Source of the DNA: WTJH01 sp049598145
Lineage (GTDB): Bacteria > Bacteroidota > Bacteroidia > Flavobacteriales > Flavobacteriaceae
Length of the DNA stretch: 64,000 nucleotides
Assembly (NCBI GenBank): GCA_049598145.1
Contig: JBMYNJ010000001.1
Location: forward strand, 1-64,000
Reading direction: 5' to 3'
The translations under genes were made by a program, and so were the position numbers. Positions 7,536-16,497 of the stretch are shown here, one piece after another (positions within the stretch are counted from its first letter, which is position 1; each line of letters opens with the position of its first letter). A model generated the notes under the pieces. The model was not told the origin of the DNA and searched no databases. It saw nothing but the letters and a program-made list of their open reading frames with translations.

Positions 7536-8921
7536 ATGAAAAGAAGAAAGTTCATACAATCCGCTTCCTTAGGAACAGCCTCTTTGGCTGGAAGCACTTT
7601 TGCATTCGAACAAACTACTCTTAAACAAAGATCCCTTTCGGGAACCTATATGGGCGATTTTAGTGCGCCCAAACTCTCGAAAATTCGCGCTGCTTTTATT
7701 GGGGTGGGGTATCGTGGAAACGACCACATTCAAAACTTTGGACGTTTAGCAGGAACCCAAGTAGTCGCTGTGGCAGACTTATACCAAGACCTCGTCGAAG
7801 ACCGCATGAAGACAGCTCAAAAATCAGGAAGTCCAAATCAGCACTCCCAAATCAAAGGGTATTGGGGAGCCGAAAACCAATGGAAAAAAATGTTGGAGGA
7901 AGTACGTCCCGACATTGTTTTTATCTCTACCGATTGGAACAACCATGCCCCCATGGCTATTGGAGCCATGGAAGCCGGTGCCCACGCTTTTGTCGAAGTC
8001 CCATTAGCGACTACCCTAGAGGATCTCTGGAAAATCGTAGATGTCTCCGAAAAAACCCAAAAGCATTGTATGATGCTGGAGAATGTCAATTATGGTCGTG
8101 ACGAATTGCTGTTTTTAAATATGGTCCGACAAGGGCTCTTAGGGGAACTCCTTCATGCCGAAGCGGCTTATATCCACGAACTGCGCTGGCAAATGCATCA
8201 GGAAGAACGCGGAACCGGATCTTGGCGTACCTTGCAATACGGGCCTGCACGGGGAAATTTATACCCCACCCACGGTTTAGGTCCAGTGGCTCAATACATG
8301 AATTTGGGACGAGGAGAAGACAATTTTAAACAGCTTGTATCCTTTTCGTCCCCGGCTCGAGGAAGAGCCCTTTATGCGCAAGAAAACTTTGCTGAAACGC
8401 ACCCCTGGAATCAAATGTCATTTGCCAATGGAGACCTCAACACGTCTATTCTTAAAACGCATTTGGGGAGAACCATTCTCGTCCAATGGGACGAAACCAC
8501 CCCAAGGCCGTATACCCGACACAATCTGATACAAGGAACCTTAGGGGCATTTGCCGGCTTTCCTACACGCTTGGCCTTAGAAGGGGGCCTGTTAGGAATC
8601 ACCCAAGACCACCATCGATGGGTGCAAGGAGAGCAACTTAACGCTGTTTATGAGCGATATGATCACCCGCTCTACAAACGGCTTAATCAAGACACCCAAA
8701 ACTCTGGACATGGTGGAATGGATGGGATCATGATGATCCGTATTGTTGAATGCCTTCAACAAGGGCTCCCCTTAGACCAAAATCTTTATGAAGGGGCTTT
8801 TTGGAGTGCTGTGGGGCCATTAAGTACAAACTCGGTCGCTCAAGGGGGCATGCCCCAGAATTTTCCAGATTTTACTCGTGGTAACTGGATCAAAACAAAT
8901 AGTTTAAATATTGTGGATTAA
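7536..8921 (+). CDS. GH109-type Gfo/Idh/MocA protein (alpha-N-acetylgalactosaminidase-like)
   Basis: 461 aa. The N-terminus has a twin-arginine-like signal (MKRRKFIQSASLG). A Rossmann fold with IGVGYRGNDH (GxGxxG) binds NAD(H). The segments HCMMLENVNYGRDEL and RGNLYPTHGLGPVAQYMN are hallmark motifs of family GH109, which hydrolyses alpha-N-acetylgalactosaminides by an NAD-dependent oxidation/reduction mechanism. It lies 16 bp after the nucleotidyltransferase on the same strand, so all three form an operon. Export to the periplasm is suggested by the signal. Other Gfo/Idh/MocA activities on sugars cannot be excluded. Confidence 0.85.
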   Translation: MKRRKFIQSASLGTASLAGSTFAFEQTTLKQRSLSGTYMGDFSAPKLSKIRAAFIGVGYRGNDHIQNFGRLAGTQVVAVADLYQDLVEDRMKTAQKSGSPNQHSQIKGYWGAENQWKKMLEEVRPDIVFISTDWNNHAPMAIGAMEAGAHAFVEVPLATTLEDLWKIVDVSEKTQKHCMMLENVNYGRDELLFLNMVRQGLLGELLHAEAAYIHELRWQMHQEERGTGSWRTLQYGPARGNLYPTHGLGPVAQYMNLGRGEDNFKQLVSFSSPARGRALYAQENFAETHPWNQMSFANGDLNTSILKTHLGRTILVQWDETTPRPYTRHNLIQGTLGAFAGFPTRLALEGGLLGITQDHHRWVQGEQLNAVYERYDHPLYKRLNQDTQNSGHGGMDGIMMIRIVECLQQGLPLDQNLYEGAFWSAVGPLSTNSVAQGGMPQNFPDFTRGNWIKTNSLNIVD

Positions 8922-8922
8922 A

Positions 8923-10059
8923 CTAATATATTGATTCTTGTTTAAGCTTTATGGCGAACTTATGTGCCGCCTGTTCTAAGTAGTGTGGGGCTTTTTCTAG
9001 AGCAACAGTCAAAGGGATTCCCGGAGGAGTAATCGCTTGGGAATACGCAAAGGGTAGCTCCCCCGCCGCCAGCTCCATACGTCCACAAAAGGCCGCTAGG
9101 GGAATCTGATGTTTTTGCGCTATCGCCCATACCCCAGCAATTGTTTTTCCCGAAAGTGTTTGAGAGTCCAATTGCCCTTCTCCAGTGACGATCCAATTGG
9201 CCTCAGCACAAGATTCTTCTAGATCGGCTCGGGCGGCTATAACAGAAAAGCCAGACACCAATTCAGCTCCTAAAAACCCAACTAATCCAGCTCCCAATCC
9301 TCCTGCAGCTCCGGCTCCCGGAAGTTGTTGCAAGTCTGTTCCAGCGGTTTTCTCGATTAGATTTGCAAAATTCTGAAGTCCTTGGTCTAAGTGAGCGATT
9401 TCTGTAGAATTGGCGCCCTTTTGTGGCCCATAAACATAAGCAGCCCCTTGGGGGCCAAAGAGCGGATTCTCCACATCGCAGGCCACCTCTAAACGAACTC
9501 TTCGCCAGATCTTTTCCTCCGGCGATTGAATCGAGTATACCCGAACGAGGTTTTTCCCGATGGGCGCTAATTCCTTTCCTTGGCGATCCAAAAAGCGATA
9601 TCCTAAAGCTTGCGCCATCCCCATCCCTGCATCGTTTGTAGCACTGCCTCCTATCCCAAGAATGATGTGTTTGGCCCCTTGATGAATCGCATCTCGAATG
9701 AGTTCCCCAGTACCCAAAGTGGTGGTAAGCATACAATTGCGTTCTTCCGGATGGAGACACTCCAAGCCCGAAGCTATAGCCATTTCGATATAGGCAATTT
9801 TTGTAGAGGGATTGATTGAATAATGGCCCTCTAGGGGACGAAAAAGCGGGTCGTTTACCTGAAGACTTCGCCGTTTTGCATGCAAATAATGATTGATCAC
9901 TTCCAACGTACCGTCGCCCCCGTCGGCCATCGGTTTAGAAATGATGTTTGCCTCTGGCCAGACCTCGGAAAATCCTTTTTTAAAGATGCGGCAAAATTCC
10001 AGACTACTCAGGGCGCCTTTAAATTTGTCGGGAGCTAAAACAATTTTCATGGATTTCAT
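8923..10059 (-). CDS. Glycerate kinase (class I, GlxK/GarK type)
   Basis: 378 aa covering the whole family length. Motifs are APDKFKGALSS at the N-terminus, MADGGDGTLEV near residue 45, GIGGSATNDAGMGMA near residue 137, PGAGAAGGLGAGL, and TGEGQLDSQTLSGK. It phosphorylates D-glycerate, usually to 2-phosphoglycerate, feeding lower glycolysis. Its start abuts the symporter stop with no gap, and a GH63-type glycerate-glycoside hydrolase lies in the same operon, so the glycerate probably comes from a sugar-glycerate. ATG at 10050 is an alternative start. Confidence 0.93.
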   Translation of the reverse strand: MKSMKIVLAPDKFKGALSSLEFCRIFKKGFSEVWPEANIISKPMADGGDGTLEVINHYLHAKRRSLQVNDPLFRPLEGHYSINPSTKIAYIEMAIASGLECLHPEERNCMLTTTLGTGELIRDAIHQGAKHIILGIGGSATNDAGMGMAQALGYRFLDRQGKELAPIGKNLVRVYSIQSPEEKIWRRVRLEVACDVENPLFGPQGAAYVYGPQKGANSTEIAHLDQGLQNFANLIEKTAGTDLQQLPGAGAAGGLGAGLVGFLGAELVSGFSVIAARADLEESCAEANWIVTGEGQLDSQTLSGKTIAGVWAIAQKHQIPLAAFCGRMELAAGELPFAYSQAITPPGIPLTVALEKAPHYLEQAAHKFAIKLKQESIY

Positions 10060-11673
10060 TTATCCCCCTTGAATCAGCAGGGGCAACCCCATACTCAAGA
10101 GGATGATCAATACCGTATACCCCAAAAGCCATCCCAGGGGTTTGGAAAATTCCAACGGTGGAATTTCCACTGATTGGGTCGATCGTGGAAATAGAGCGGT
10201 TACTCCAGCTGCTACGGCCAAACTTACCAGACAACCAATAGCATTCCACCAAAACCAAAAAACTTCCGGGACAAATAACCACAAGTAAATGTTGGTGGCT
10301 ACACCTGTAATTAAGCCTGTGTTTGCTCCCAGAGCCTGTGTTTTTTTAGAGCGTATCGCTAAAATGAAAATCGCCAAAATCGGGCCAAAAAATACGGATC
10401 CAATTTTATTGATCACCTCAATTACAGTTCCCTGAATGGTGCCAGCAAAAAAGGCAAACCCCAAACATACCAAACCCCAAAACAAGGAAATCCATCGGGA
10501 ATAACGAACATAGTGGGTATTACTCCAATCGGGTTTCAGTCGTTTTACAAAATCTTCCATGGTAACGGCCGAAAGTGAATTTACGGTAGAACTTAAAGAA
10601 GACATAGCCGCCGCTAGTATGGCCACTATAAGAATTCCCATTACTCCGTTAGGCAAATAGTGAATGATAAAAACGGGGACCATCAGATCTGCTTTCTTTC
10701 CTTCCAAAACCGAAATGTTGGTCTGATAAATCCGCTCCAATACTTCTTGAAAGGCGAGGTCTTGAATAAATAGGGTTCCTAATACCAATCCCATAATACA
10801 GTAAGTGAGCGTTACTGGAAATCTAAATAGGCCATTGGCCAACAAAAGCTTTTGAATGGTTCCTAAATCTTTAGAAGAGAGTAACCGTTGACTTTGGGTC
10901 TGATCGGTTCCGTAATAAGAGGCATAAAGAAAGAACCCCCCAATAAGCATGGGCCAAAAGCCAAATTCATCGTTTTTAGCAATGTTTTGAAAGCCCCATT
11001 TTTCGAAATCTACCGGGTGCAACCGTGCCGTATCCACCTGATCGACAAACACCTCTACACCTCCCAGAGCGTGTAAGCCATAACCCATACAGATCACAAT
11101 CCCCAAAAAAAGGATAACCATCTGTACCACATCCCCCCAGATAACTGCTTTCATTCCGCCCTGAAAACTGTAGATCATAGTGATGCAGCCAATGACCAAA
11201 ACAGAGATCCAAAAGTCAAGCCCCATCGTTGCTTGTAAGATTAGGGCCATCGTATAGACCATGACCCCAGTAGCGACGGAACGGCTGATCTGGAAAACCA
11301 AACTAATCAATACCCGGGAAGAGGCGTCAAAGCGTTGTTCTAAAAATTCATACACGCTAACCACGCCCGATCGATAGAGGGTGGGAATAATCACCGCCAT
11401 TAAAAAAGCCATGGCCAAGGGTACCCCAAATTCATAGGTAAGCCATTGAAGCCCCCCGCCTGCTTTTAAACCTACAAAGGCCGGAGCAGAAATAAAACTA
11501 ATGGCCGAAAGTTGGGTGGCCATGGTCGACAAGCTCAAAGGAAGCCACCCTAACGAGCGCCCTCCTAAAAAATAGTCTTTGGAAGTTTTGTTTTCCTGAA
11601 ACAGATATCCAATCCCTAAAAACAGCACCAGATATACAACAATGATGGTATAATCAATAAAATTCAAACCCAA
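10060..11673 (-). CDS. Sodium/solute symporter (SSS family)
   Basis: 537 aa with about 13 hydrophobic helices. SSS features are the N-terminal YFLGGRSLGWLPLSLSTMATQLSAISFIS segment (residues ~35-63) and the RSGVVSVYEFLEQRFD motif near residue 107. Helix 5 reads GGMKAVIWGDVVQ. The start appears to be TTG at 11673, since the frame is closed eight bases upstream. It sits between glycerate kinase and the GH63-type hydrolase, so it is probably the sodium-coupled uptake system for the glycoside or its products. Substrate is inferred from context only. Confidence 0.88.
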   Translation of the reverse strand: MGLNFIDYTIIVVYLVLFLGIGYLFQENKTSKDYFLGGRSLGWLPLSLSTMATQLSAISFISAPAFVGLKAGGGLQWLTYEFGVPLAMAFLMAVIIPTLYRSGVVSVYEFLEQRFDASSRVLISLVFQISRSVATGVMVYTMALILQATMGLDFWISVLVIGCITMIYSFQGGMKAVIWGDVVQMVILFLGIVICMGYGLHALGGVEVFVDQVDTARLHPVDFEKWGFQNIAKNDEFGFWPMLIGGFFLYASYYGTDQTQSQRLLSSKDLGTIQKLLLANGLFRFPVTLTYCIMGLVLGTLFIQDLAFQEVLERIYQTNISVLEGKKADLMVPVFIIHYLPNGVMGILIVAILAAAMSSLSSTVNSLSAVTMEDFVKRLKPDWSNTHYVRYSRWISLFWGLVCLGFAFFAGTIQGTVIEVINKIGSVFFGPILAIFILAIRSKKTQALGANTGLITGVATNIYLWLFVPEVFWFWWNAIGCLVSLAVAAGVTALFPRSTQSVEIPPLEFSKPLGWLLGYTVLIILLSMGLPLLIQGG

Positions 11674-11707
11674 ATGATTTTAATGGCCCTAGGGCCTTGC
11701 TTACAAA

Positions 11708-13072
11708 TTATGAAAAAAATTCAGGAGATTCCCCTGTTTTATGAGATGGTTCGCAAACTAGATCTAAGTAAAGTGCAGCAGTCCAAGAGAAATTTAGCCC
11801 GCCATAGCCTCGTTGGGTGCCGGCTGGCAGGTCTTTTCGAGGATCGAAATATTCGTAAAACCCATCCTGCTCAATCAAGGCCAAGGTCTCTTGTTTAATG
11901 CGTTCCGCTGTCCTGTGAAAATGATACTTTTTGAATCCTTGATAAAGGGTCCAATTGAGATTCACCCAAATCGGGCCACGCCAATATTTTTGGGGTTGAA
12001 AAGCCTTGAGCGTAGGGGCATAGGAAGCGCACAAATAGTGATCTTCTCCAAAATTTTGAAGGACACATTGTTCCATTTTTTGTGCCTGCTCCCCCGAAGG
12101 AATTCCCGCAAATAATGGAGTGAATGAGGAGGACGTAAGGCCTGTCAATAATCGTTGATTCCGGAGATCGTAGTAGCGGTAGGCTCCTGCCACGGAGTCA
12201 AACAATTTTTGATTCATCTGTACGGTTCCTTGGGCAATTTTTTGTTGGAGGAAGTGGATTTGGTGCTTATAATCGCCCAGATCGGAAAAGAGACGCACCA
12301 ATGCTTGCGCTGAAGCAATTAACCAAGTATTAAATAAGGGGTCTTGTACCAAAAAAGGAGCCGCCTCAGCAATTTTTTGTTCGTTGTAGTTCACCGCTTT
12401 GGCCCAGTCGATTAAGTGCAAATAATGCTCGTATTCCCGATTGGTGGGCCTTAATTCTGCAGCAATGTGCGTGGTATCTTTTCGTTGGACCGAATAGGTG
12501 GGGGCATCAATCCCGGCCCAAATTTCGTCCCAAACCGGGGAGTTATCTGTTCCAGATTCCCAGTTGTGCCAGATATACACCAACCCTTCTTGTTGAGGAT
12601 CTCGGGTGGTATAGAAATACTCTAGATTCTTAAATATTCGTAAGCATTGTCTTAGGGCCCACTCCCGATTCTCAGGGGTTTTCTCAAGGCGGTGGTAGAT
12701 TTGTTCCAGGACATACCCAAGCACTGGGGGTTGTGTAATTCCAGACGAAGGATGGGTTTTGGAGGACTGCGGATGCAAATCGGCTCTTTGAAAGTCAGGC
12801 CCCGGGAAGTAACTGTCACTGGGATTGTAGAAAACAATATGTGGTATAAAGCCGTTAGTCCATTGGGCATCCAACAAGCTTTCCAACTCACTTTGTGCTT
12901 TGGGAAGGTCGAAATGCAAATAGCCTAGGGCGATAAAACCCGAATCCCATTTCCATTGGAAGGGATAGAGCCCCTGACAGGGAATGGTAAACCCTTTTTC
13001 CTGCCGATTGTTCAGCAATATTTGCTGCGCTTCCCGGATGAATGGTTGAGAATTGACTAAAGCCACAGACAA
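11708..13072 (-). CDS. GH63-type mannosylglycerate/glucosylglycerate hydrolase-like enzyme
   Basis: 454 aa without signal peptide, so cytoplasmic. An (alpha/alpha)6-barrel glycosidase is indicated by YPFQWKWDSGFIALGY near residue 37 and by HNWESGTDNSPVWDE near residue 174, which carries the acidic residues typical of GH63 mannosylglycerate hydrolases. GPIWVNLNWTLYQGF and FSWTAALYLDL close the domain. Family members cleave mannosylglycerate or glucosylglycerate to hexose and glycerate. The linked glycerate kinase and symporter strongly support that role. The start is TTG at 13072 or a nearby GTG. Trehalase-like activity is the main alternative. Confidence 0.75.
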   Translation of the reverse strand: MSVALVNSQPFIREAQQILLNNRQEKGFTIPCQGLYPFQWKWDSGFIALGYLHFDLPKAQSELESLLDAQWTNGFIPHIVFYNPSDSYFPGPDFQRADLHPQSSKTHPSSGITQPPVLGYVLEQIYHRLEKTPENREWALRQCLRIFKNLEYFYTTRDPQQEGLVYIWHNWESGTDNSPVWDEIWAGIDAPTYSVQRKDTTHIAAELRPTNREYEHYLHLIDWAKAVNYNEQKIAEAAPFLVQDPLFNTWLIASAQALVRLFSDLGDYKHQIHFLQQKIAQGTVQMNQKLFDSVAGAYRYYDLRNQRLLTGLTSSSFTPLFAGIPSGEQAQKMEQCVLQNFGEDHYLCASYAPTLKAFQPQKYWRGPIWVNLNWTLYQGFKKYHFHRTAERIKQETLALIEQDGFYEYFDPRKDLPAGTQRGYGGLNFSWTAALYLDLVCEPSHKTGESPEFFS

Positions 13073-13085
13073 TGATGGGTTGGAA

Positions 13086-13823
13086 CTAATCCCGTGAATT
13101 TAGTTTGGCTAATAGACGCAGGATTTCTAAGTAGAGCCACACCAAAGTCACCATTAATCCAAAAGCGGCATACCACTCCATATATTTGGGAGCCCCGCGC
13201 TCAGCGCCTTCTTCGATAAAGTCGAAATCCAAAACCAGATTTAAAGCGGCAATAATAACAATCACCACACTGATCCCAATGCTCAATGGAGAAGAATTAT
13301 TAATGCTTAATACCCCCAGTCCGGAACCAAAAAAACTCATAACAAAGTTGACCATATACAGCAGAAAAATGCCTCCAGTGGCGGCAAATAGCCCCAGTTT
13401 GAAATTTTCAGTGGGTTTGATCCAACCGGACTGATAGGCCATAAGAAGAGCGACTAAAATACTGAGTGTTAATAAGATTGCCGTGGATACAATTCCATCG
13501 TATTGGGTATTAAATACAAAGGAGATTCCTCCCAAAGCAGCCCCTTCCAAAACAGCATAAATAGGGACTGTAATGGGAGACCATTCTTTTTTAAAGACCG
13601 TAATTAAGGAAACAATAAAGGCACCAATAAGGGCGGGAAATAAAAAAACCATGCCCCCGGCATTAAAGGTAAAGTAGCCCGCACCTACCAATAAAACCAA
13701 GCTAATGGCGGTCTTGTTTACCGCCCCACTAATGGTCATTTGTTCCCCGGTTCGGGCAGGGCTTTGAAAAGTTTGGGCTCCCAAGACTGGGTTTCCCGAT
13801 CGAAAAGATAAATGTCTACTCAT
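13086..13823 (-). CDS. Bax inhibitor-1/YccA family membrane protein
   Basis: 245 aa with a short polar N-terminus (RSGNPVLGAQTF) followed by seven hydrophobic helices, the BI-1/YccA layout. The DFDFIEEGAERGAPKYMEWYAAFGLMVTLVWLYLE region (residues ~205-240) carries the conserved C-terminal acidic helix pair. Bacterial members act as inner-membrane proteins linked to FtsH protease control or calcium leak. It is not obviously part of the flanking sugar operons. Confidence 0.88.
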   Translation of the reverse strand: MSRHLSFRSGNPVLGAQTFQSPARTGEQMTISGAVNKTAISLVLLVGAGYFTFNAGGMVFLFPALIGAFIVSLITVFKKEWSPITVPIYAVLEGAALGGISFVFNTQYDGIVSTAILLTLSILVALLMAYQSGWIKPTENFKLGLFAATGGIFLLYMVNFVMSFFGSGLGVLSINNSSPLSIGISVVIVIIAALNLVLDFDFIEEGAERGAPKYMEWYAAFGLMVTLVWLYLEILRLLAKLNSRD

Positions 13824-13860
13824 AGCATTGGTTTTTGAAATTTAAAAATACATATATCTC

Positions 13861-13885
13861 AAAAAAAATGCGACCTAAAGCCGCA
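13861..13885 (-). terminator. Rho-independent terminator after kdgA
   Basis: On the minus strand, TGCGGC-TTTAG-GTCGCA forms a 6-bp hairpin (one G-U) followed by eight T, 30 bp after the kdgA stop. It marks the end of the regulator-to-kdgA operon. Confidence 0.75.
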
Positions 13886-13914
13886 TAATTAAATTCCTTT
13901 CATGTATTTAAACA

Positions 13915-14580
13915 TTACCTGATACGACGAATTGTTTCTAGTGTTTGTCGAACCAAAACTTCTAACTGATCATAGGCTTGATTGGTTAAAATATCTTTGG
14001 AAATTAACTTAGACCCCATCCCTACACAAGTGACCCCAGCATCGAACCAACCTTTGAGATTGTCTTCCTCTGTAGAAACACCTCCCGTAGGCATAATCGA
14101 GGTCCAAGGTTGTGGCCCACGAATGGCTTTGACAAAATTTGGCCCGTATGTACTCCCAGGAAAAAGTTTTACTATTTCACAACCCATTTCTTCTGCACGA
14201 GCAATTTCAGTTAAGGAACCACAGCCCGGAGACCAAAGCACTTTTCTTCGATTACACACAATTGCAATATCCTCCCGAAATACAGGAGTCACTACAAAGT
14301 TCGCTCCGGCAAGCATGAATTGAGAAGCAGCAGCAGCATCTGTTATAGAACCTACGCCGAGAATCATTCCCGGAAGCTCTGCGAGAGCGTATTTATTTAA
14401 ATCCGTAAACACCTCCAAAGCAAAGTCGCCTCGATTGGTAAATTCCATTAGACGCGCTCCTCCGTCGTAGCAGGCTTTTAAAACCGATTTTGCGATCTCA
14501 ATATTTCCATGAAAAAACAAAGGGACCATCCCCGAGTCTTTCATTTGTTGGATGACTTCTAAACGTGTGAATTGTGCCAT
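13915..14580 (-). CDS. kdgA: KDPG aldolase
   Basis: 221 aa class I aldolase of the KDPG/KHG family. The Schiff-base Lys lies in EIVKLFPGSTYGP near residue 137. The Glu/Arg pair of the active site is in RLMEFTNRGDF, and WSPGCGSLTEI and MPTGGVSTEED complete the family pattern. It splits 2-keto-3-deoxy-6-phosphogluconate into pyruvate and glyceraldehyde-3-phosphate, the last step of alginate monomer catabolism. It lies 8 bp after kdgK and ahead of a strong terminator. Confidence 0.93.
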   Translation of the reverse strand: MAQFTRLEVIQQMKDSGMVPLFFHGNIEIAKSVLKACYDGGARLMEFTNRGDFALEVFTDLNKYALAELPGMILGVGSITDAAAASQFMLAGANFVVTPVFREDIAIVCNRRKVLWSPGCGSLTEIARAEEMGCEIVKLFPGSTYGPNFVKAIRGPQPWTSIMPTGGVSTEEDNLKGWFDAGVTCVGMGSKLISKDILTNQAYDQLEVLVRQTLETIRRIR

Positions 14581-14588
14581 AGTATGGA

Positions 14589-15629
14589 TTATCGTGCCAC
14601 ACGCCCAGAAGCGTCGCCACTCATTAGTTTTTCAATTTCCGGGATAGTTACCAAATTAGCATCTCCTTTAACGGTGTGTTTTAAACAGGACGCTGCAACG
14701 GCATAATCCAATGCTTTCTGGTCATCGGAAGGGTAGTGTATCAAACCATAGATTAAGGCCCCCATAAAGGAATCTCCACCTCCCACACGATCCACAATAT
14801 GAGTAATCTGGTATTCTTGACTTTTATACATGGTTTGTCCATCATATAGAACCCCTGCCCAAGTATTGTGAGAAGCCGAAATAGAACCCCGTAATGTGGT
14901 AATAATTTTCTTAGCCCTAGGAAACTTGGCTTGCATTTGCTGACATACCGATAAAAAGGCTTCTGCTTTCACATGCTCTCCTTGAGTGGTAATATCCAAT
15001 CCTTCCGGTTTAATCCCGAAATGCTTTTCAGCATCTTCTTCATTCCCTAAAATAATGTCACAATAAGAAGTCAATTCGGTCATGATTTTTTCTCGGTCGC
15101 CATCATATTTCCAAAGTTTAGCCCTGTAATTTAAGTCTGTGGAAATGGTTACTCCAAGAGAACTGGCCACTTTAACGGCTTCTAGGCAGGCATCCGCAGC
15201 ACTTTGAGAAATGGCCGGAGTAATCCCGGTCCAATGGAACCATTGAGCATTTTTAAACACCTCATGCCAATCTATCATCCCGGGCTGAATTTCAGACATG
15301 GCGGAATGTGCTCGATCGTAAACAACCTTACTGCCACGGCTCACCGCCCCGGTTTCTAGAAAATAAATCCCTAAGCGATCGCCTCCAAAAATAATATGTT
15401 CGGTTCCAACTCCACGTTTACGCATTTCCATAAGTGCACATTCCCCGATATCATTCTGTGGTAATCGGGTAACGAAATCGACAGGAACATTGTAGTTGGC
15501 GAGAGAAACTGCAACGTTTGATTCTCCCCCACCATAGATTACATCAAAAGTATTGGTCTGTGAAAATCTCAAAAATCCTGGAGGCGCTAAACGAAGCATA
15601 ATTTCTCCAAAAGTGACTACTTTTTTCAT
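14589..15629 (-). CDS. kdgK: 2-keto-3-deoxygluconate kinase (PfkB family)
   Basis: 346 aa. The PfkB fold is shown by VVTFGEIMLRLAPPG at the N-terminus, the YGGGESNVAVSLA substrate loop, and DRVGGGDSFMGALIYG near residue 275, which holds the catalytic Asp and anion hole. It phosphorylates KDG to KDPG. It precedes kdgA by 8 bp and follows the DEH reductase gene by 86 bp on the same strand, matching the pathway order. Confidence 0.93.
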   Translation of the reverse strand: MKKVVTFGEIMLRLAPPGFLRFSQTNTFDVIYGGGESNVAVSLANYNVPVDFVTRLPQNDIGECALMEMRKRGVGTEHIIFGGDRLGIYFLETGAVSRGSKVVYDRAHSAMSEIQPGMIDWHEVFKNAQWFHWTGITPAISQSAADACLEAVKVASSLGVTISTDLNYRAKLWKYDGDREKIMTELTSYCDIILGNEEDAEKHFGIKPEGLDITTQGEHVKAEAFLSVCQQMQAKFPRAKKIITTLRGSISASHNTWAGVLYDGQTMYKSQEYQITHIVDRVGGGDSFMGALIYGLIHYPSDDQKALDYAVAASCLKHTVKGDANLVTIPEIEKLMSGDASGRVAR

Positions 15630-15715
15630 GGGTTTAATTGGGTATAATTTTAAAATTCAAAGTTGTTTTGCGGTACTTTCCTTGAAAAGAAAATCCCATT
15701 GTATTATATATGTGA

Positions 15716-16480
15716 TTAAATACCTAAAGCTTGTCCCCCTCCAATCTGTATGGTCTCTGCAGTTATAAATGCTGCATCTTCACTGGCCAAAAAAGAAACC
15801 ACCGCTGCAACTTCTTGAGGTTGCCCTAGTCGACCCAGCATGATATTGTTTTTCCAAGAAGCAAACACCTCCGGTTTGGTGGCCTTGATTTGTGCGTGAA
15901 ATGGGGTGTCTATCGTCCCTGGAGAGACTGCATTAACCCGAATTCCATATTCGGCTAAATCTTTAGCTAAAGCTCTTGTAATTGCATGAACTCCTGCTTT
16001 AGAAGTTCCGTAAATTCCGGCTCCAGGACCTCCAGCGTTCCATCCGGCGTTGGATGTATAATTGATAATTGTAGGAAGATCGCCTTTCTTTAAATATGGG
16101 ATGGCCGCACGAGAAACAAAAAAAGTAGAATCTAAATTAAGCGCCATTACTTTTCGATAAAACGCAGTGGTCATTTCCTCAAAGCGCGAGCGTCCGCCCA
16201 ATCCTCCAGCATTATTGACTACGACATCTATTTTACCATATTTATCCCCGAGTACTTGAACATTGGTATTTACGGCTGATTCGTCGGTTACATCAAAACC
16301 GCAATATTCTGCTGAAATTCCTTCAGCTAGGAGTTCTTGGGTTTTTTTAGTCCCTTCGTCGTCTTGAATGCCATTCAAAACCACATGATATCCATCCGTA
16401 CCAAGGCGTTTGGCTACTTCAAATCCTATTCCACTGGTTGCTCCCGTGACAAGGGCTATTTTTTTATTTGATTCACTCAT
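15716..16480 (-). CDS. SDR-family oxidoreductase, probable DEH reductase
   Basis: 254 aa classical short-chain dehydrogenase: TGATSGIG cofactor loop near residue 13, NNAG near residue 90, and catalytic Ser plus YGTSK (YxxxK) near residue 160. The end is IQIGGGQALGI. In alginate loci such enzymes reduce 4-deoxy-L-erythro-5-hexoseulose uronate (DEH) to 2-keto-3-deoxygluconate, which matches its place between the carrier and kdgK. Cofactor preference (NADH or NADPH) cannot be judged safely. Confidence 0.87.
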   Translation of the reverse strand: MSESNKKIALVTGATSGIGFEVAKRLGTDGYHVVLNGIQDDEGTKKTQELLAEGISAEYCGFDVTDESAVNTNVQVLGDKYGKIDVVVNNAGGLGGRSRFEEMTTAFYRKVMALNLDSTFFVSRAAIPYLKKGDLPTIINYTSNAGWNAGGPGAGIYGTSKAGVHAITRALAKDLAEYGIRVNAVSPGTIDTPFHAQIKATKPEVFASWKNNIMLGRLGQPQEVAAVVSFLASEDAAFITAETIQIGGGQALGI

Positions 16481-16497
16481 TTGATACTGTTTTACGT

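Noticed and set aside
9263..9760. 165-codon frame antisense-shifted within glycerate kinase
   Set aside because: It lies wholly inside the conserved glycerate kinase gene and has Arg/Ser/Gly-rich composition typical of a shadow frame.
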